Shown: piece after piece, positions 1 to 7,714 of the stretch
Layout of the letters: every line of letters starts with the position of its first letter
Numbering within the stretch: position 1 is the stretch's first letter
From: CAZOKH01 sp964580315
GTDB lineage: Bacteria; Chloroflexota; Anaerolineae; Anaerolineales; Anaerolineaceae
Assembly (NCBI GenBank): GCA_964580315.1
Contig: CAZOKH010000057.1
Coordinates: 1-23,724, forward strand
Length of the DNA stretch: 23,724 nt
Direction: 5' to 3'
Position numbers and translations under genes: made by a program
Notes under the pieces: generated by a model
The model's database searches: none
Told to the model about the DNA's origin: nothing
What the model saw: only the letters and a program-made list of their open reading frames with translations

Positions 1-1995
1 AGAAGAATGCTTTTCTTTATTGTTCAAAATCGCCAACCATTTTTGGGACAAACACCGTTCCACGATGTAGTTGGCTTCGCGGGCAGTGTCTTCCCAGGTG
101 AGGCGGATGCGGCTTTGCGACAGGGCGCTGGCTGTGAGCGTGAACGGGTTAGGCATGGGCGGGCAAATCAGCGTGTCAGCCGATACGGTATTGCTGGGTG
201 TTGATTCTCCGTAGGCATTGTAGGCGGTAATCTGGAATTGATAAGTTGTGCCGCAGGACAAAGAATTTATGGATTTCTCTTCAATATCTGGATCAGCATA
301 ATATTCATTCATATCACCCAGTGAATAAATTACAAATCCGGTTTCGTCGTCGCTGTTATCGTTCCAGTTGAGACGGATGGAAGAGGTGGAAAGTGTGGTG
401 GCGGTTAGACCAGATGGTGGATTGGGGGCGCAATTGCGCGTGCTGCCGGTGACGATGTTGCTGTATGCGGAGTTTCCATTGCCGCTGTGGGCGCGCACCC
501 GGTAGTAGTAAGAATTTCCACAGGAGCCGCTGCTGTCGGTATAGCTGGTCTGGTTGGCGGCTGTTGAAGCAATTTGCGCCCAGGTGCTGCTGCCGTATGG
601 CGCGCGTTCAATCCAAAAAGCGCTTTCGTCGTCGCTGTTATCCGTCCAGGTGAGTTCAATCTCAGTTTGCGAGACGGTGGCAGCCGATAGATAGGTGGGG
701 GCAGCAGGCGCAGCGCCGTCGCGGAACTTGGCGACGGTTGGCGCGGTGTTGTTGAGTGTCAGGGCGTTGTTGCGCCCGCTGGTACCGGTAACCAATCCGT
801 TGTAATACACGTTGGGGTTGGAAAAATAGTTAATTCGTATACAACCTGAGGGGCAGTCATACGCCATGATGGTGCGGAAAGAGTGATCTGAAGCCCAGTG
901 ACCGTAAGAATAAGAATAGGCTCCCGGGCTATCGGCATCTTCTGGATTATGCTGTGCGCCCATGTTGTGCCCGGTTTCATGCGCCAGCGTGTAAAGGCTG
1001 CCAGACTGGCAATTTGAAGAAACATTCACCACACTGAAGCCATAGGGTGCAAAGGCGCTACTGATGAAGCCAGAATCCATCAGCCACCCGACGCCGCAGG
1101 TTAGACCGGTTTTTTGCACCAATAGCACGACAAGATCAGCATGATATGAGTTACGTAAAGTGTGAACGATATCCAGTTTCCCGTCAGAAGTTGGCGTGAG
1201 ATGATATTGCAATATGTAAGAGATATCATAGCTCGTTTCGGTATAACTTACTTGAGCAGAATGTACCAGGTACATGCGCTGGTCAATCAGGCTGTTGGAA
1301 TATCCGCTGTTGGCATCTGCAACTGCCTGGTTAATATAGGCGTTCATAGCCGTTTGCCCTCCCAATTGAGAGAGCGCCAGATCTGTATAAACCACCAGAA
1401 CATCAATCTGGCTGCCGTCATCATCGCCGGTGGCTTGCGGAAAAATCATGCCCTCCGGCGGCGCAGGTGGAATCATTTCCGTTTTATTCTCCGGCAGCGC
1501 CAGCATATAATCCGACTCATATACGGCATGGAAGTTGTTGACGAAACGCACCTGGTAGAGCAGTTCCGGCAGGGCAATGTTCGCCCTCAGGGTCTGGTTG
1601 ACCACCGATAGCGTCACGGCGCTGCCGTCCACGCCTTCCACGGCGCCGCTGAGCACAAAGCCGGTTTCAAAGCGATCCAGGCGGGTCAGCAGGGCGGTCA
1701 GCGTTACATCGTCAAACAAATTGAGCGACAGGCGGGTTTCCATTGCGCCGCTTTCCAGTTGCAGGGCGGCGTTTTCCAGGGCGGTGAAGTTCACCTGCAC
1801 ATAACGCGCGCGCACAGCGGCCGGTTCCAACGGCAAGATGGCGGTGGGGGTGATCAGCGGGTCTTCAAACAGAGTGGGGATTGATGGCTGGCTTTCTGTC
1901 GAGGCGAGCACAGGCGCCTGCACCGCACTTGCCGCCCCCAGGCAGAACAGGAAAAGAAAGGCAATTTGAACGGAGCGGTGCCAAAGGTTAAACAT
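1..1995 (-). CDS. Secreted metzincin-type zinc metalloprotease with fibronectin III repeats (C-terminus outside window)
   Basis: The frame is open from an ATG at 1995 down to base 1, giving 665 residues with no stop, so the C-terminus lies outside the window. The first ~25 residues are a signal peptide (basic start, then IAFLFLFCLGAASA), so the product is exported. The zinc site HETGHNMGAQH is at residues 339-349 and fits HExxHxxGxxH of metzincins; a Met-turn (IMAYDC, Met377) follows 28 residues later, as in M12B/reprolysin-like peptidases. Residues 27-200 look like a propeptide or pro-domain. From about residue 427 three fibronectin type III-like modules follow (starting near 427, 522 and 612), two carrying the same DNSDDE turn. 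Expected role: extracellular protein degradation, with the FN3 modules as spacers or binding domains. Substrate unknown. Some stretches (about 230-350 and 1130-1330) are AT-richer than the rest. Confidence 0.9.
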   Translation of the reverse strand, partial: MFNLWHRSVQIAFLFLFCLGAASAVQAPVLASTESQPSIPTLFEDPLITPTAILPLEPAAVRARYVQVNFTALENAALQLESGAMETRLSLNLFDDVTLTALLTRLDRFETGFVLSGAVEGVDGSAVTLSVVNQTLRANIALPELLYQVRFVNNFHAVYESDYMLALPENKTEMIPPAPPEGMIFPQATGDDDGSQIDVLVVYTDLALSQLGGQTAMNAYINQAVADANSGYSNSLIDQRMYLVHSAQVSYTETSYDISYILQYHLTPTSDGKLDIVHTLRNSYHADLVVLLVQKTGLTCGVGWLMDSGFISSAFAPYGFSVVNVSSNCQSGSLYTLAHETGHNMGAQHNPEDADSPGAYSYSYGHWASDHSFRTIMAYDCPSGCIRINYFSNPNVYYNGLVTGTSGRNNALTLNNTAPTVAKFRDGAAPAAPTYLSAATVSQTEIELTWTDNSDDESAFWIERAPYGSSTWAQIASTAANQTSYTDSSGSCGNSYYYRVRAHSGNGNSAYSNIVTGSTRNCAPNPPSGLTATTLSTSSIRLNWNDNSDDETGFVIYSLGDMNEYYADPDIEEKSINSLSCGTTYQFQITAYNAYGESTPSNTVSADTLICPPMPNPFTLTASALSQSRIRLTWEDTAREANYIVERCLSQKWLAILNNKEKHSS

Positions 1996-2252
1996 GATGT
2001 TCTCTGGACCAGTAAGAAACCCACGTGAGCTGACGGGGAACCCCGCCTCAGATCGCGCTTAGACGATAACATATTTCCACTGGCAGCAACGATAAAAACG
2101 GCAAACCCTCAGGATATTCACAGGAAGATCCAGCGGGCGTTTGGTTTATTGAAAGAGCGTTCTGAATGAATGCGCAATCCCTGTATAGTTATGACGGATT
2201 GACGCGCGAAAAATTACGAACTTTACAAGATTGTGTGCAATTGTTATGCCGG

Positions 2253-3956
2253 TCAGGCGGGAGACAGCCACACAGACTGGTAAGCGTCCAGTTGCAAATC
2301 CACCGTGTCGGCAAAGTCCAGCGGCTGGCGGGTCAGCAGGTCAACCCAGCTTCCGTCGGGCAGCGAGAGGGCTGACAGCGAAAGCTGCACGCTTTGCGGC
2401 TGCGCCGAAAGGTTGTGCAGGCACAAAGCCAGGTCGTCGTCTTCCAGTGAGAAGCGCAGCAGCCCCAGCACGGCAGGCGAACCGGCATCGATGGTCATTT
2501 GCGGCGCGCCGGGCATAAATGCATGACAGGCACCGCGCACTTGCAGCAGGTGCTTCAGGGCGCTGAACTGCTGCTGCACCGGGCTGCCGGGCTGGTCCAG
2601 CGCGGCGGCCACGCTGACCGGGTTCAACCCGTGCGGCGCGTCGAAACGCAACCGCCCGTTATGCGGGACAGCCAGTCTGGGATCGGCGGTTTCCAGCAGG
2701 CTGGCGGCGTCCACTTCGGGCAGACCCACCAGGGTGAGCAGCACATTCCAGGCAGCCAGCAAGCGCCGGGATGCCAGGCCGGGGTCGAGGGCTGCCAGGG
2801 CGCTGTGCAGGTTGAACGGCAGGTGTTCGCCCGTCTTGGAGGATGGTGAAACGTCAAACAAACCGGCTTTGTGCAGGTGTTTTTTCAGGGTGTTTGTTCT
2901 GGTGCGGCTCAACAGGCTGCGCACGGGCAGCAAATCAATGCCGCGCGGGCAGGCCAGGCTGTTCAGGTAGGTAACGTCGGGTGAGGGCAGGGTCAGGTTG
3001 GCGCACCATTTGCGCAGCGGTCGGGCGTCTCCCTCAGACAGGGCATACAGCAGCAAAGCGGGCAGGGCGCTGCTCACCAGCAGGTGGGCGGCGTTTAACC
3101 CGTTGCCAAAATAGGTTAAATCCACCGGTTGTGCAAAACCACTTTCAACCACCAGGCGCACATGCGGGGCGGCCTCGTTCAGCACCCCGCGCAGGAAGTT
3201 CACCAACAGGTGCGACTTGGTCTGGTGAATGCAGGTGGTACCCGATTGCTTCCACAGGTAGGGCGCGTGGTGAATGCGCAGGTAGCGCGCGCCGCGTTCC
3301 ACCCAGTGCATCAACTGGTCGAGCATCTCCAGCAGCACACGCGATTCGCGGTAGTTCAGGTCGGGCAAGTCGGGGCGGAAGGTGGTCCACACCATCTGCT
3401 CGCCCTGCGCTGTGTTGAAGGGGGTCAGCAGCGCCGAATCAACCGGGCGGAAAATCGGCGAGAGGTCAGCCTGAGGCGGCAGGGTCAGGTAGAAATTGGC
3501 ATACTGCGGGTCTTGGTTGAGAAAGGCTTGAAACCACGGGTGCCCGGCAGGGGTGTGATTCAGTTCTGCATCCAGCAGCACTTCAAAATCTGTTGCAAGC
3601 TCGTGCACATTCTGCCAGCTTCCCAGGGCGGGGTCCGGCTGGCGGCCGTCCAGCATGTCAAAGGGGTCGCTGCCTTCATGTCGAAAGAAGGGCAGCAGGT
3701 GCAGCCCGCTGAACAACGGCTGCCAGCGGCGGCGGGCAAACTGTGCCAGGTTGTGCAGCGGCGCTTCGCCTTCAGCGTGAAACAGGTTTGCCGGTACCGC
3801 CAGCAGGGCGTCGCTGGATTGTAAATCACGCATGGGGGCGGGATTGGTTTTCCAGGTTTTCAGATGTTCATCCAGCCAGGCGGCTGCCTGATTGCCGCGG
3901 GTTTCGCCGTACAGCAGGTGCAGGTGGAATCGGGGGTCAAAACAATGACAGGTCAT
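2253..3956 (-). CDS. GH13_18-like (sucrose/glucosylglycerate phosphorylase fold) protein with degenerate active site
   Basis: 567 residues, the size of sucrose phosphorylase-type GH13 subfamily 18 enzymes. The fold is recognisable: DAELNHTPAGHPWFQAFL (129-146) corresponds to family region I (DxxxNH, then WFQ.FL), and RGARYLRIHHAPYLWK (221-236) corresponds to the nucleophile strand, usually R(L/I)DAxAYLWK. Here the nucleophile Asp position is His229. The third catalytic region, normally SHDGIG, reads ACPRGID (335-341), so the transition-state His-Asp has become Pro337-Arg338. A Glu remains at 271 in the acid/base region. With two of three catalytic carboxylates gone, glycosyl transfer or hydrolysis is unlikely; a sugar-binding or regulatory role is inferred. 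The frame is intact, so this is not a simple pseudogene. Its ATG overlaps the stop of the upstream phosphatase gene by 4 nt (ATGA), implying translational coupling. A divergent but active enzyme with another chemistry cannot be excluded. Confidence 0.8.
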   Translation of the reverse strand: MTCHCFDPRFHLHLLYGETRGNQAAAWLDEHLKTWKTNPAPMRDLQSSDALLAVPANLFHAEGEAPLHNLAQFARRRWQPLFSGLHLLPFFRHEGSDPFDMLDGRQPDPALGSWQNVHELATDFEVLLDAELNHTPAGHPWFQAFLNQDPQYANFYLTLPPQADLSPIFRPVDSALLTPFNTAQGEQMVWTTFRPDLPDLNYRESRVLLEMLDQLMHWVERGARYLRIHHAPYLWKQSGTTCIHQTKSHLLVNFLRGVLNEAAPHVRLVVESGFAQPVDLTYFGNGLNAAHLLVSSALPALLLYALSEGDARPLRKWCANLTLPSPDVTYLNSLACPRGIDLLPVRSLLSRTRTNTLKKHLHKAGLFDVSPSSKTGEHLPFNLHSALAALDPGLASRRLLAAWNVLLTLVGLPEVDAASLLETADPRLAVPHNGRLRFDAPHGLNPVSVAAALDQPGSPVQQQFSALKHLLQVRGACHAFMPGAPQMTIDAGSPAVLGLLRFSLEDDDLALCLHNLSAQPQSVQLSLSALSLPDGSWVDLLTRQPLDFADTVDLQLDAYQSVWLSPA

Positions 3957-4576
3957 GCTGCCTCGGTTTCATTTTCAGGGATACAGATGGTTCCCGGCTG
4001 CCAGTGAATGACTTCAGCAGCAGCATTGGATAAAATAAATTGAAATGAAAGGTTGAGAGGCAAATGACGCGCCAGGCTGATCAGCGCCGCCAGCGCCATG
4101 CCGTGCGAAACCACCAGCACTTTTTGACCGGGGTGGGCGCGGGCAATGTCGTCGGCTGCCCGGCCAATGCGCTGAGCCACCTGGCGCATGGTTTCACCAC
4201 CCGGTGGACTGACATGTTCAGGATCGTTCATACGTTTTGCACGCACGCCGGGAAAAACGCGGTCAATGTCTTCCAATAACATGCCTTCCCATTGCCCCTG
4301 GCTGCCTTCCCGCAGGCGGTCATCTGTTTGAACGGGCAGTCCAATCACTTTGCTGATCTCGTGGGCGGTCTGGCGGGCGCGTTGCAATGGGCTGCTGTAA
4401 ATGGCGGTGAATTTTTGCCCGTCTAATTGAGCGGCGGTTTCTCGCGCCTGGGCAATGCCTTCCGCGTTGAGGGGAACATCGGCGTTGCCCTGGTATCGTT
4501 TTTCAATATTCCAATCGGTGACGCCGTGGCGAATCAGCCACAGCTCGGTTTTGTTATGGTTTGTTTCAGTCAACAT
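3953..4576 (-). CDS. Histidine phosphatase family protein (phosphoglycerate mutase-like)
   Basis: 207 residues, typical length for the branch-1 histidine phosphatase superfamily. The phosphate pocket is complete: LIRHG with the phospho-accepting His17 (RHG 16-18), SSPLQRARQT at 61-70 with the pocket Arg, an acidic general-acid candidate Glu90 (LREGSQGQWEG), and the second His158 in VVSHG. It should be a cytoplasmic phosphatase acting on a small phosphorylated metabolite; members include GpmB/CobC-like and glucosyl-3-phosphoglycerate phosphatases, and sequence alone does not tell which. An AGAGG ribosome site lies about 4 nt before the ATG. It is the first gene of a two-gene unit with the GH13_18-like gene (4-nt overlap). 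Because GH13_18 includes glucosylglycerate phosphorylases, a link to a glucosylated phosphoglycerate is conceivable, but this is inference. Confidence 0.88.
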   Translation of the reverse strand: MLTETNHNKTELWLIRHGVTDWNIEKRYQGNADVPLNAEGIAQARETAAQLDGQKFTAIYSSPLQRARQTAHEISKVIGLPVQTDDRLREGSQGQWEGMLLEDIDRVFPGVRAKRMNDPEHVSPPGGETMRQVAQRIGRAADDIARAHPGQKVLVVSHGMALAALISLARHLPLNLSFQFILSNAAAEVIHWQPGTICIPENETEAA

Positions 4577-4593
4577 GTACCTCTAAAACTTTT

Positions 4594-4698
4594 TTACCGC
4601 TAAGGCGCGAAGGGCGCAAAGTTTTAACTGTGTTCTCTGCGGCTTTGCAAATCTCTTTTGGTGGGCTGCGCGAGGTTTTCCAGCGCCTTTGCGTTGTA
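4594..4698. repeat. Dispersed CTAAGGCGCGAAG-type repeat, degenerate copy
   Basis: In the 386-bp gap between the divergent phosphatase and AIR synthase genes, 4594-4620 reads ACCGCTAAGGCGCGAAGG followed by GCGCAAAG, and a decayed inverted counterpart (CTGCGGCTTTGC near 4636-4648, GCGCCTTTGCG near 4683-4693) follows. The same motif with clear terminal inverted repeats is at 10294-10362, and one arm is at 21990-22016. The rest of the gap (about 4700-4814) holds nothing I can identify except a fragment resembling the ACAGATAAAC repeat (ACGCAGATAAAC near 4784-4796). Confidence 0.6.
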
Positions 4699-4814
4699 AT
4701 TCTTAAGGGATGATACCACAATCTAAGGGCGCTGAATCGGTTGCCTGTATTCACAAACAGTCAGTACACTTGTGGTATAACTGGAACGCAGATAAACGTC
4801 AAAATTGTATTGCC

Positions 4815-4917
4815 TTTGTCATTTCGAACCCCGATTCATTCAAATAGACAAAATGAGAGCAATACAAAGGGGTGAGAAATTTTGGATTTCTCCTCCTATG
4901 GTCGTCGAAATGACAAA
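4815..4917. repeat. MITE-like palindromic repeat with GTCATTTCGA ends
   Basis: A 103-bp element with 13-bp perfect terminal inverted repeats (TTTGTCATTTCGA at 4815-4827, its complement at 4905-4917) and an inner hairpin GAGAAAT/ATTTCTC at 4874-4892. A second copy with the same architecture is at about 21869-21969. It lies just upstream of the AIR synthase-family gene, so it may carry or disturb that gene's promoter region. No protein is encoded in it. Elements of this general look are dispersed in many environmental bacterial genomes; how they move or what they do is not established from this sequence. Confidence 0.7.
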
Positions 4918-4962
4918 AATCCTTCGATACAAGTTTATTATTTGCGTCTCACTGATTAAACA

Positions 4963-5979
4963 ATGAAACCATCCATTCTTCCCATCGGAAAACTGCCTGC
5001 CGACCTGCTGGCGCAGGTGCTGGCGAGCGCGCCGATCAATGACCCGCGCGTGCTGGAAGGCCCCGGCATTGGCATGGACTGCGCTGTGATTGACAACGGC
5101 GATACCTGCCTGGTGCTGAAAACCGACCCGATCACCTTTGTCAGCGACGCCATTGGCTGGTATGTGGTGCAGATCAACGCCAATGACATAGCCACCACCG
5201 GCGCCGAACCGCGCTGGTTTTTGTGCACCAGCCTGCTGCCCGAGGGCAAAACCACCCCCGAGATGGTGCAGCACATCAGCGACCAGATCAGCCAGGCATG
5301 CCGTGAGAAGAACATCGCCTTTGTGGGCGGGCACACTGAAATCACGCACGGCATCGACCGTCCCATCCTGGTGGGTACCCTGGTGGGTGAGGTGGATCGC
5401 CAGCGACTGATCACCCCGCGCGGAGCCGCCCCCGGCAATGCTGTGTTGCTCACCAAGGGCATTCCCATTGAAGCTACCGCCATCCTGGCGCGCGAATTTC
5501 CGCAGCGCCTGCGCGGAATATTATCGGAAGAAGAAATTGCCGAGGCGGCTGATTACCTGTATCATCCTGGCATCAGCGTGGTGCGCGACGCGCGCCTGGC
5601 GCAGCAAGCCGGGCGGGTGACCGCCATGCACGACCCAACCGAGGGCGGGCTGGCGGCTTCGTTGTGGGAGGTGGCCGAGGCCAGCCGCCGGCGCCTGGTG
5701 ATTAACCCATCCGCCATTCCCATCCCTTCGCTTTCGGCGCGCATTTGCCGGGCGTTTGACCTCAACCCGCTGGCCACGATTGCCTCGGGCGGGCTGCTGA
5801 TGACTGTTGAATCTGAAGATGCTGACGCCATTTGCCGCGCCTTGCAAAGCGAGGGAATCAACTGCCGCAAAATTGGGCGCGTGGAAGAGGGTGAGTTCGG
5901 CGCCTGGATTGAAGAGAACGGCGTGCAAACGCCCCTGCTGCGCCCGCAGCGCGACGATATCGGCAAGGTGTATGAATGA
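4963..5979 (+). CDS. AIR synthase-related / HypE-like protein
   Basis: 338 residues with the two-domain PurM/HypE/ThiL/SelD (AIR synthase) architecture. Visible signatures are GPGIGMDCAVI (33-43, the GxGxDxAVI strand), KTDPITF (53-59), NANDIATTGAEP (72-83) and GGHTEI (122-127), all lining the ATP site, followed by a C-terminal domain with HDPTEGG and ASGGLLM. HypE carries a C-terminal Cys that becomes the carbamoyl/cyanide carrier; this protein ends GKVYE and has no such Cys, and no hyp genes are nearby, so it is probably not a hydrogenase maturase. Expected reaction class: ATP-dependent activation of an oxygen or nitrogen on a small substrate, unknown. The ATG has no clear Shine-Dalgarno site. 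It overlaps the next gene, a phosphatase, by 8 nt, pointing to one transcript and coupled translation. Confidence 0.85.
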   Translation: MKPSILPIGKLPADLLAQVLASAPINDPRVLEGPGIGMDCAVIDNGDTCLVLKTDPITFVSDAIGWYVVQINANDIATTGAEPRWFLCTSLLPEGKTTPEMVQHISDQISQACREKNIAFVGGHTEITHGIDRPILVGTLVGEVDRQRLITPRGAAPGNAVLLTKGIPIEATAILAREFPQRLRGILSEEEIAEAADYLYHPGISVVRDARLAQQAGRVTAMHDPTEGGLAASLWEVAEASRRRLVINPSAIPIPSLSARICRAFDLNPLATIASGGLLMTVESEDADAICRALQSEGINCRKIGRVEEGEFGAWIEENGVQTPLLRPQRDDIGKVYE

Positions 5980-6505
5980 CCTGCCTGTTCCTCCGCTGCC
6001 CGGCCTGAACGGCAGCCGCCCCGCCTGGCTGGTGCCCGGCAGGCTGCTGGCGGGCTGCTCGCCCGCCCTGGGCGCGCCTGATGATACCCCACGGCGCCTG
6101 CGCGCCCTGCTGCAAGCCGGCATTGACACCTTTTTCAACCTGACCCAGCCTGATGAACATATTGACTACCTGTCTGTGCTCAATGCTGAAGCGCAGCGAC
6201 TGGCAATACCTGCCGCTGTGCAGCGTTTTCCCTTAACCGCAGATGACCTGGATATCCTTTGCACCCTGCAAAGGCTGCTGGATGCCCTGGATGATGCCCT
6301 GCACCGGCAGCGCCGGGTCTATTTGCACTGTTGGTCGGGCTTTGGGCGCACCGGGGTGGCTGGCGGCTGCTACCTGGTGCGGCACGGCAGCACCCCCCAA
6401 CAGGCGCTGGCGTGGGTCAATGACCTGCGCCGCGGGTTGCAGGCGCCGCCAATTGAAGATGCTTCCCCCTATTCTCTGGTGTGCGAGTGGCAGACTGGAC
6501 AATAA
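5972..6505 (+). CDS. Dual-specificity / tyrosine phosphatase-like protein (first of tandem pair)
   Basis: 177 residues from the ATG at 5972, which overlaps the end of the AIR synthase gene by 8 nt; a longer in-frame start at 5807 would run deep into that gene and its extra residues look like an out-of-frame shadow, so it was not used. The Cys-dependent phosphatase P-loop HCWSGFGRTG is at 119-128 (nucleophile Cys120, Arg126), and acidic residues in TADDLDI (89-95) could supply the general acid. The size and the HCxxGxxR loop fit the compact dual-specificity/PTP superfamily, acting on phosphoproteins or on phosphoinositol-like small molecules; the substrate cannot be read from sequence. The next gene is a paralog with the same loop and the same layout, so the pair arose by tandem duplication. 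Confidence 0.87.
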   Translation: MNDLPVPPLPGLNGSRPAWLVPGRLLAGCSPALGAPDDTPRRLRALLQAGIDTFFNLTQPDEHIDYLSVLNAEAQRLAIPAAVQRFPLTADDLDILCTLQRLLDALDDALHRQRRVYLHCWSGFGRTGVAGGCYLVRHGSTPQQALAWVNDLRRGLQAPPIEDASPYSLVCEWQTGQ

Positions 6506-6516
6506 AAGGTAAACAT

Positions 6517-7044
6517 ATGCATCAACCCCTCACCGCCAATGGATTGTTTCGCAACCTGTACTGGGTGCAGCCCGGCGTGCTGCTGGCGGGGCAGTATCCC
6601 GCTTCGCCGTACAACGAGGATGAAACCCGCCGCAAGCTGAACTGGCTGCTGGACCTGGGCGTGCGCCATTTCATCGACCTGACCGCGCCCGGCGCGGCCG
6701 TGCCTTATGACACCGTGCTGCGCGAGTTGAGCGGCTGGTTGAACCTGGAAACCGATTACCAGCGCTGCGCCATTGCCGATTTTTCGACGCCGCCGGTGGA
6801 GACAATGGTCAAAATCCTGGATGCGGTGGATGCCGCTGTGCAGCGCGGCGGGGCGGCCTATGTGCACTGTTGGGGCGGGGTGGGGCGCACCGGCATGGTG
6901 GTGGGCTGTCACCTGGCGCGGCACGGGTTGAGCGGCGAGCAGGCCCTGGCGCGCATTGCCCAACTGCGCAGTGGTTTGCCGAACCAGTCGCCCGAAACTG
7001 ATGCCCAGTGCGCCCTGGTGCTGGGATGGCAGCCGGGGCAGTGA
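6517..7044 (+). CDS. Dual-specificity / tyrosine phosphatase-like protein (second of tandem pair)
   Basis: 175 residues. The ATG at 6517 is preceded by AAAAGGT at a 6-nt distance, which decides it over an in-frame GTG at 6481 that would overlap the preceding gene. The P-loop HCWGGVGRTG is at 117-126 (Cys118, Arg124), and Asp88 in IADFSTP is a good general-acid candidate. It shares with its upstream neighbour the order of an N-terminal VQPG(V)LLAG/VPGRLLAG strand, the FIDLT/FFNLT strand, the P-loop and a C-terminal QALA..LR.GL segment, so the two are paralogs by tandem duplication. It starts 11 nt after the first phosphatase stops, so all three genes from 4963 probably form one operon. The role is likely dephosphorylation in the cytoplasm; no signal peptide is seen. 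Confidence 0.88.
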   Translation: MHQPLTANGLFRNLYWVQPGVLLAGQYPASPYNEDETRRKLNWLLDLGVRHFIDLTAPGAAVPYDTVLRELSGWLNLETDYQRCAIADFSTPPVETMVKILDAVDAAVQRGGAAYVHCWGGVGRTGMVVGCHLARHGLSGEQALARIAQLRSGLPNQSPETDAQCALVLGWQPGQ

Positions 7045-7095
7045 AATCAAAATCAGCCAAAATATGTTATGCTATTCAGTATAAATGGAAGCAAA

Positions 7096-7386
7096 ATGGA
7101 ACGAGATTTTGTTTTAACCACTTTGCGTCAGCATCAAAAAGAAATTGCAGCCTTTGGTGTCAAACGGCTCATCCTGTTCGGTTCGGTCGCAAGAAATGAA
7201 GCGCACGAAAACAGTGATGTTGATTTGTTGGTGGAATTCAACCGTCCAACCGGGCTTTTTGGCTTAATGGACCTCGAAGAATATTTGGAGAGCCTGTTGG
7301 GTTGTTCGGTTGACCTGGGCACCGAACGGTCATTAAAACCAATTCTGAAAGAAAGCGTGATGAAAGAGGCAATCCTTGTCACCTAG
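7096..7386 (+). CDS. mntA: MntA-type minimal nucleotidyltransferase antitoxin
   Basis: 96 residues from ATG 7096, chosen over 7069 because GGAAG lies 4 nt before it. The minimal nucleotidyltransferase motif is complete: GSVAR (29-33), then DVD (Asp41, Asp43), with a third acidic residue at Asp73 (SVDLG). In characterised MntA/HepT systems this protein AMPylates a Tyr of the HEPN toxin next to its active site and so silences it; that is family knowledge. Its gene overlaps the HEPN gene by 11 nt, the usual pairing. The pair is visibly more AT-rich than the genes on either side, which fits horizontal acquisition. Confidence 0.9.
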   Translation: MERDFVLTTLRQHQKEIAAFGVKRLILFGSVARNEAHENSDVDLLVEFNRPTGLFGLMDLEEYLESLLGCSVDLGTERSLKPILKESVMKEAILVT

Positions 7387-7714
7387 AGACTGGCGCACAC
7401 GCATTCATGACATATTGTCCTGTATCCAGAATGCCCAGTCATTTATTCAGGATATGGATTTGGATACATTCAGCAATGATCCGAAGACCGTCCGCGCCTG
7501 CGCTTTTGAATTGAGTGTCATGGGAGAAGTGGTTCGTGCAATGCCCGAGGAAATTCGGCAACGATATGATCACATTCCCTGGAACAAAATTCAGGGCATG
7601 CGCAACAAAATCATTCATGAATACTATCGAATTGATGAAGAGATATTGTGGCAGACAATCACACATGATTTGCCACCATTTATTTCAATGTTAGAAAAAA
7701 TCGTCAAAGAATAA
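7376..7714 (+). CDS. hepT: HepT-type HEPN ribonuclease toxin (DUF86)
   Basis: 112 residues starting at a TTG (7376) that overlaps the end of mntA by 11 nt; AGAGG at 7365-7369 sits about 6 nt upstream and supports the unusual start. It is all-helical and carries the RX4HXY motif of HEPN toxins as RNKIIHEYY: Arg76, His81, Tyr83. The Arg and His form the RNase site, and the Tyr is the residue AMPylated by MntA in studied relatives. A conserved upstream segment, AFELSVMGEVVRAMPEEIR, is typical of DUF86 proteins. The expected action is RNA cleavage when the antitoxin is lost, with a role in stabilisation or phage defence. All key residues are present, so the toxin should be functional. Confidence 0.92.
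   Translation: MSPRDWRTRIHDILSCIQNAQSFIQDMDLDTFSNDPKTVRACAFELSVMGEVVRAMPEEIRQRYDHIPWNKIQGMRNKIIHEYYRIDEEILWQTITHDLPPFISMLEKIVKE

Noticed and set aside
1996..2252. Riboswitch or small gene in the gap before the protease gene
   Set aside because: Only a short GGGGAACCCC pairing and AT-rich stretches are seen; nothing conserved that I can name.
2253..3956. Calling this gene a pseudogene
   Set aside because: The frame is full length with no stop or frameshift, and the surrounding motifs are well kept; loss is limited to catalytic sites.
5807..5971. N-terminal extension of the first phosphatase
   Set aside because: It lies wholly within the AIR synthase gene and encodes Arg/Cys-rich shadow sequence; the ATG at 5972 fits the paralog's length.
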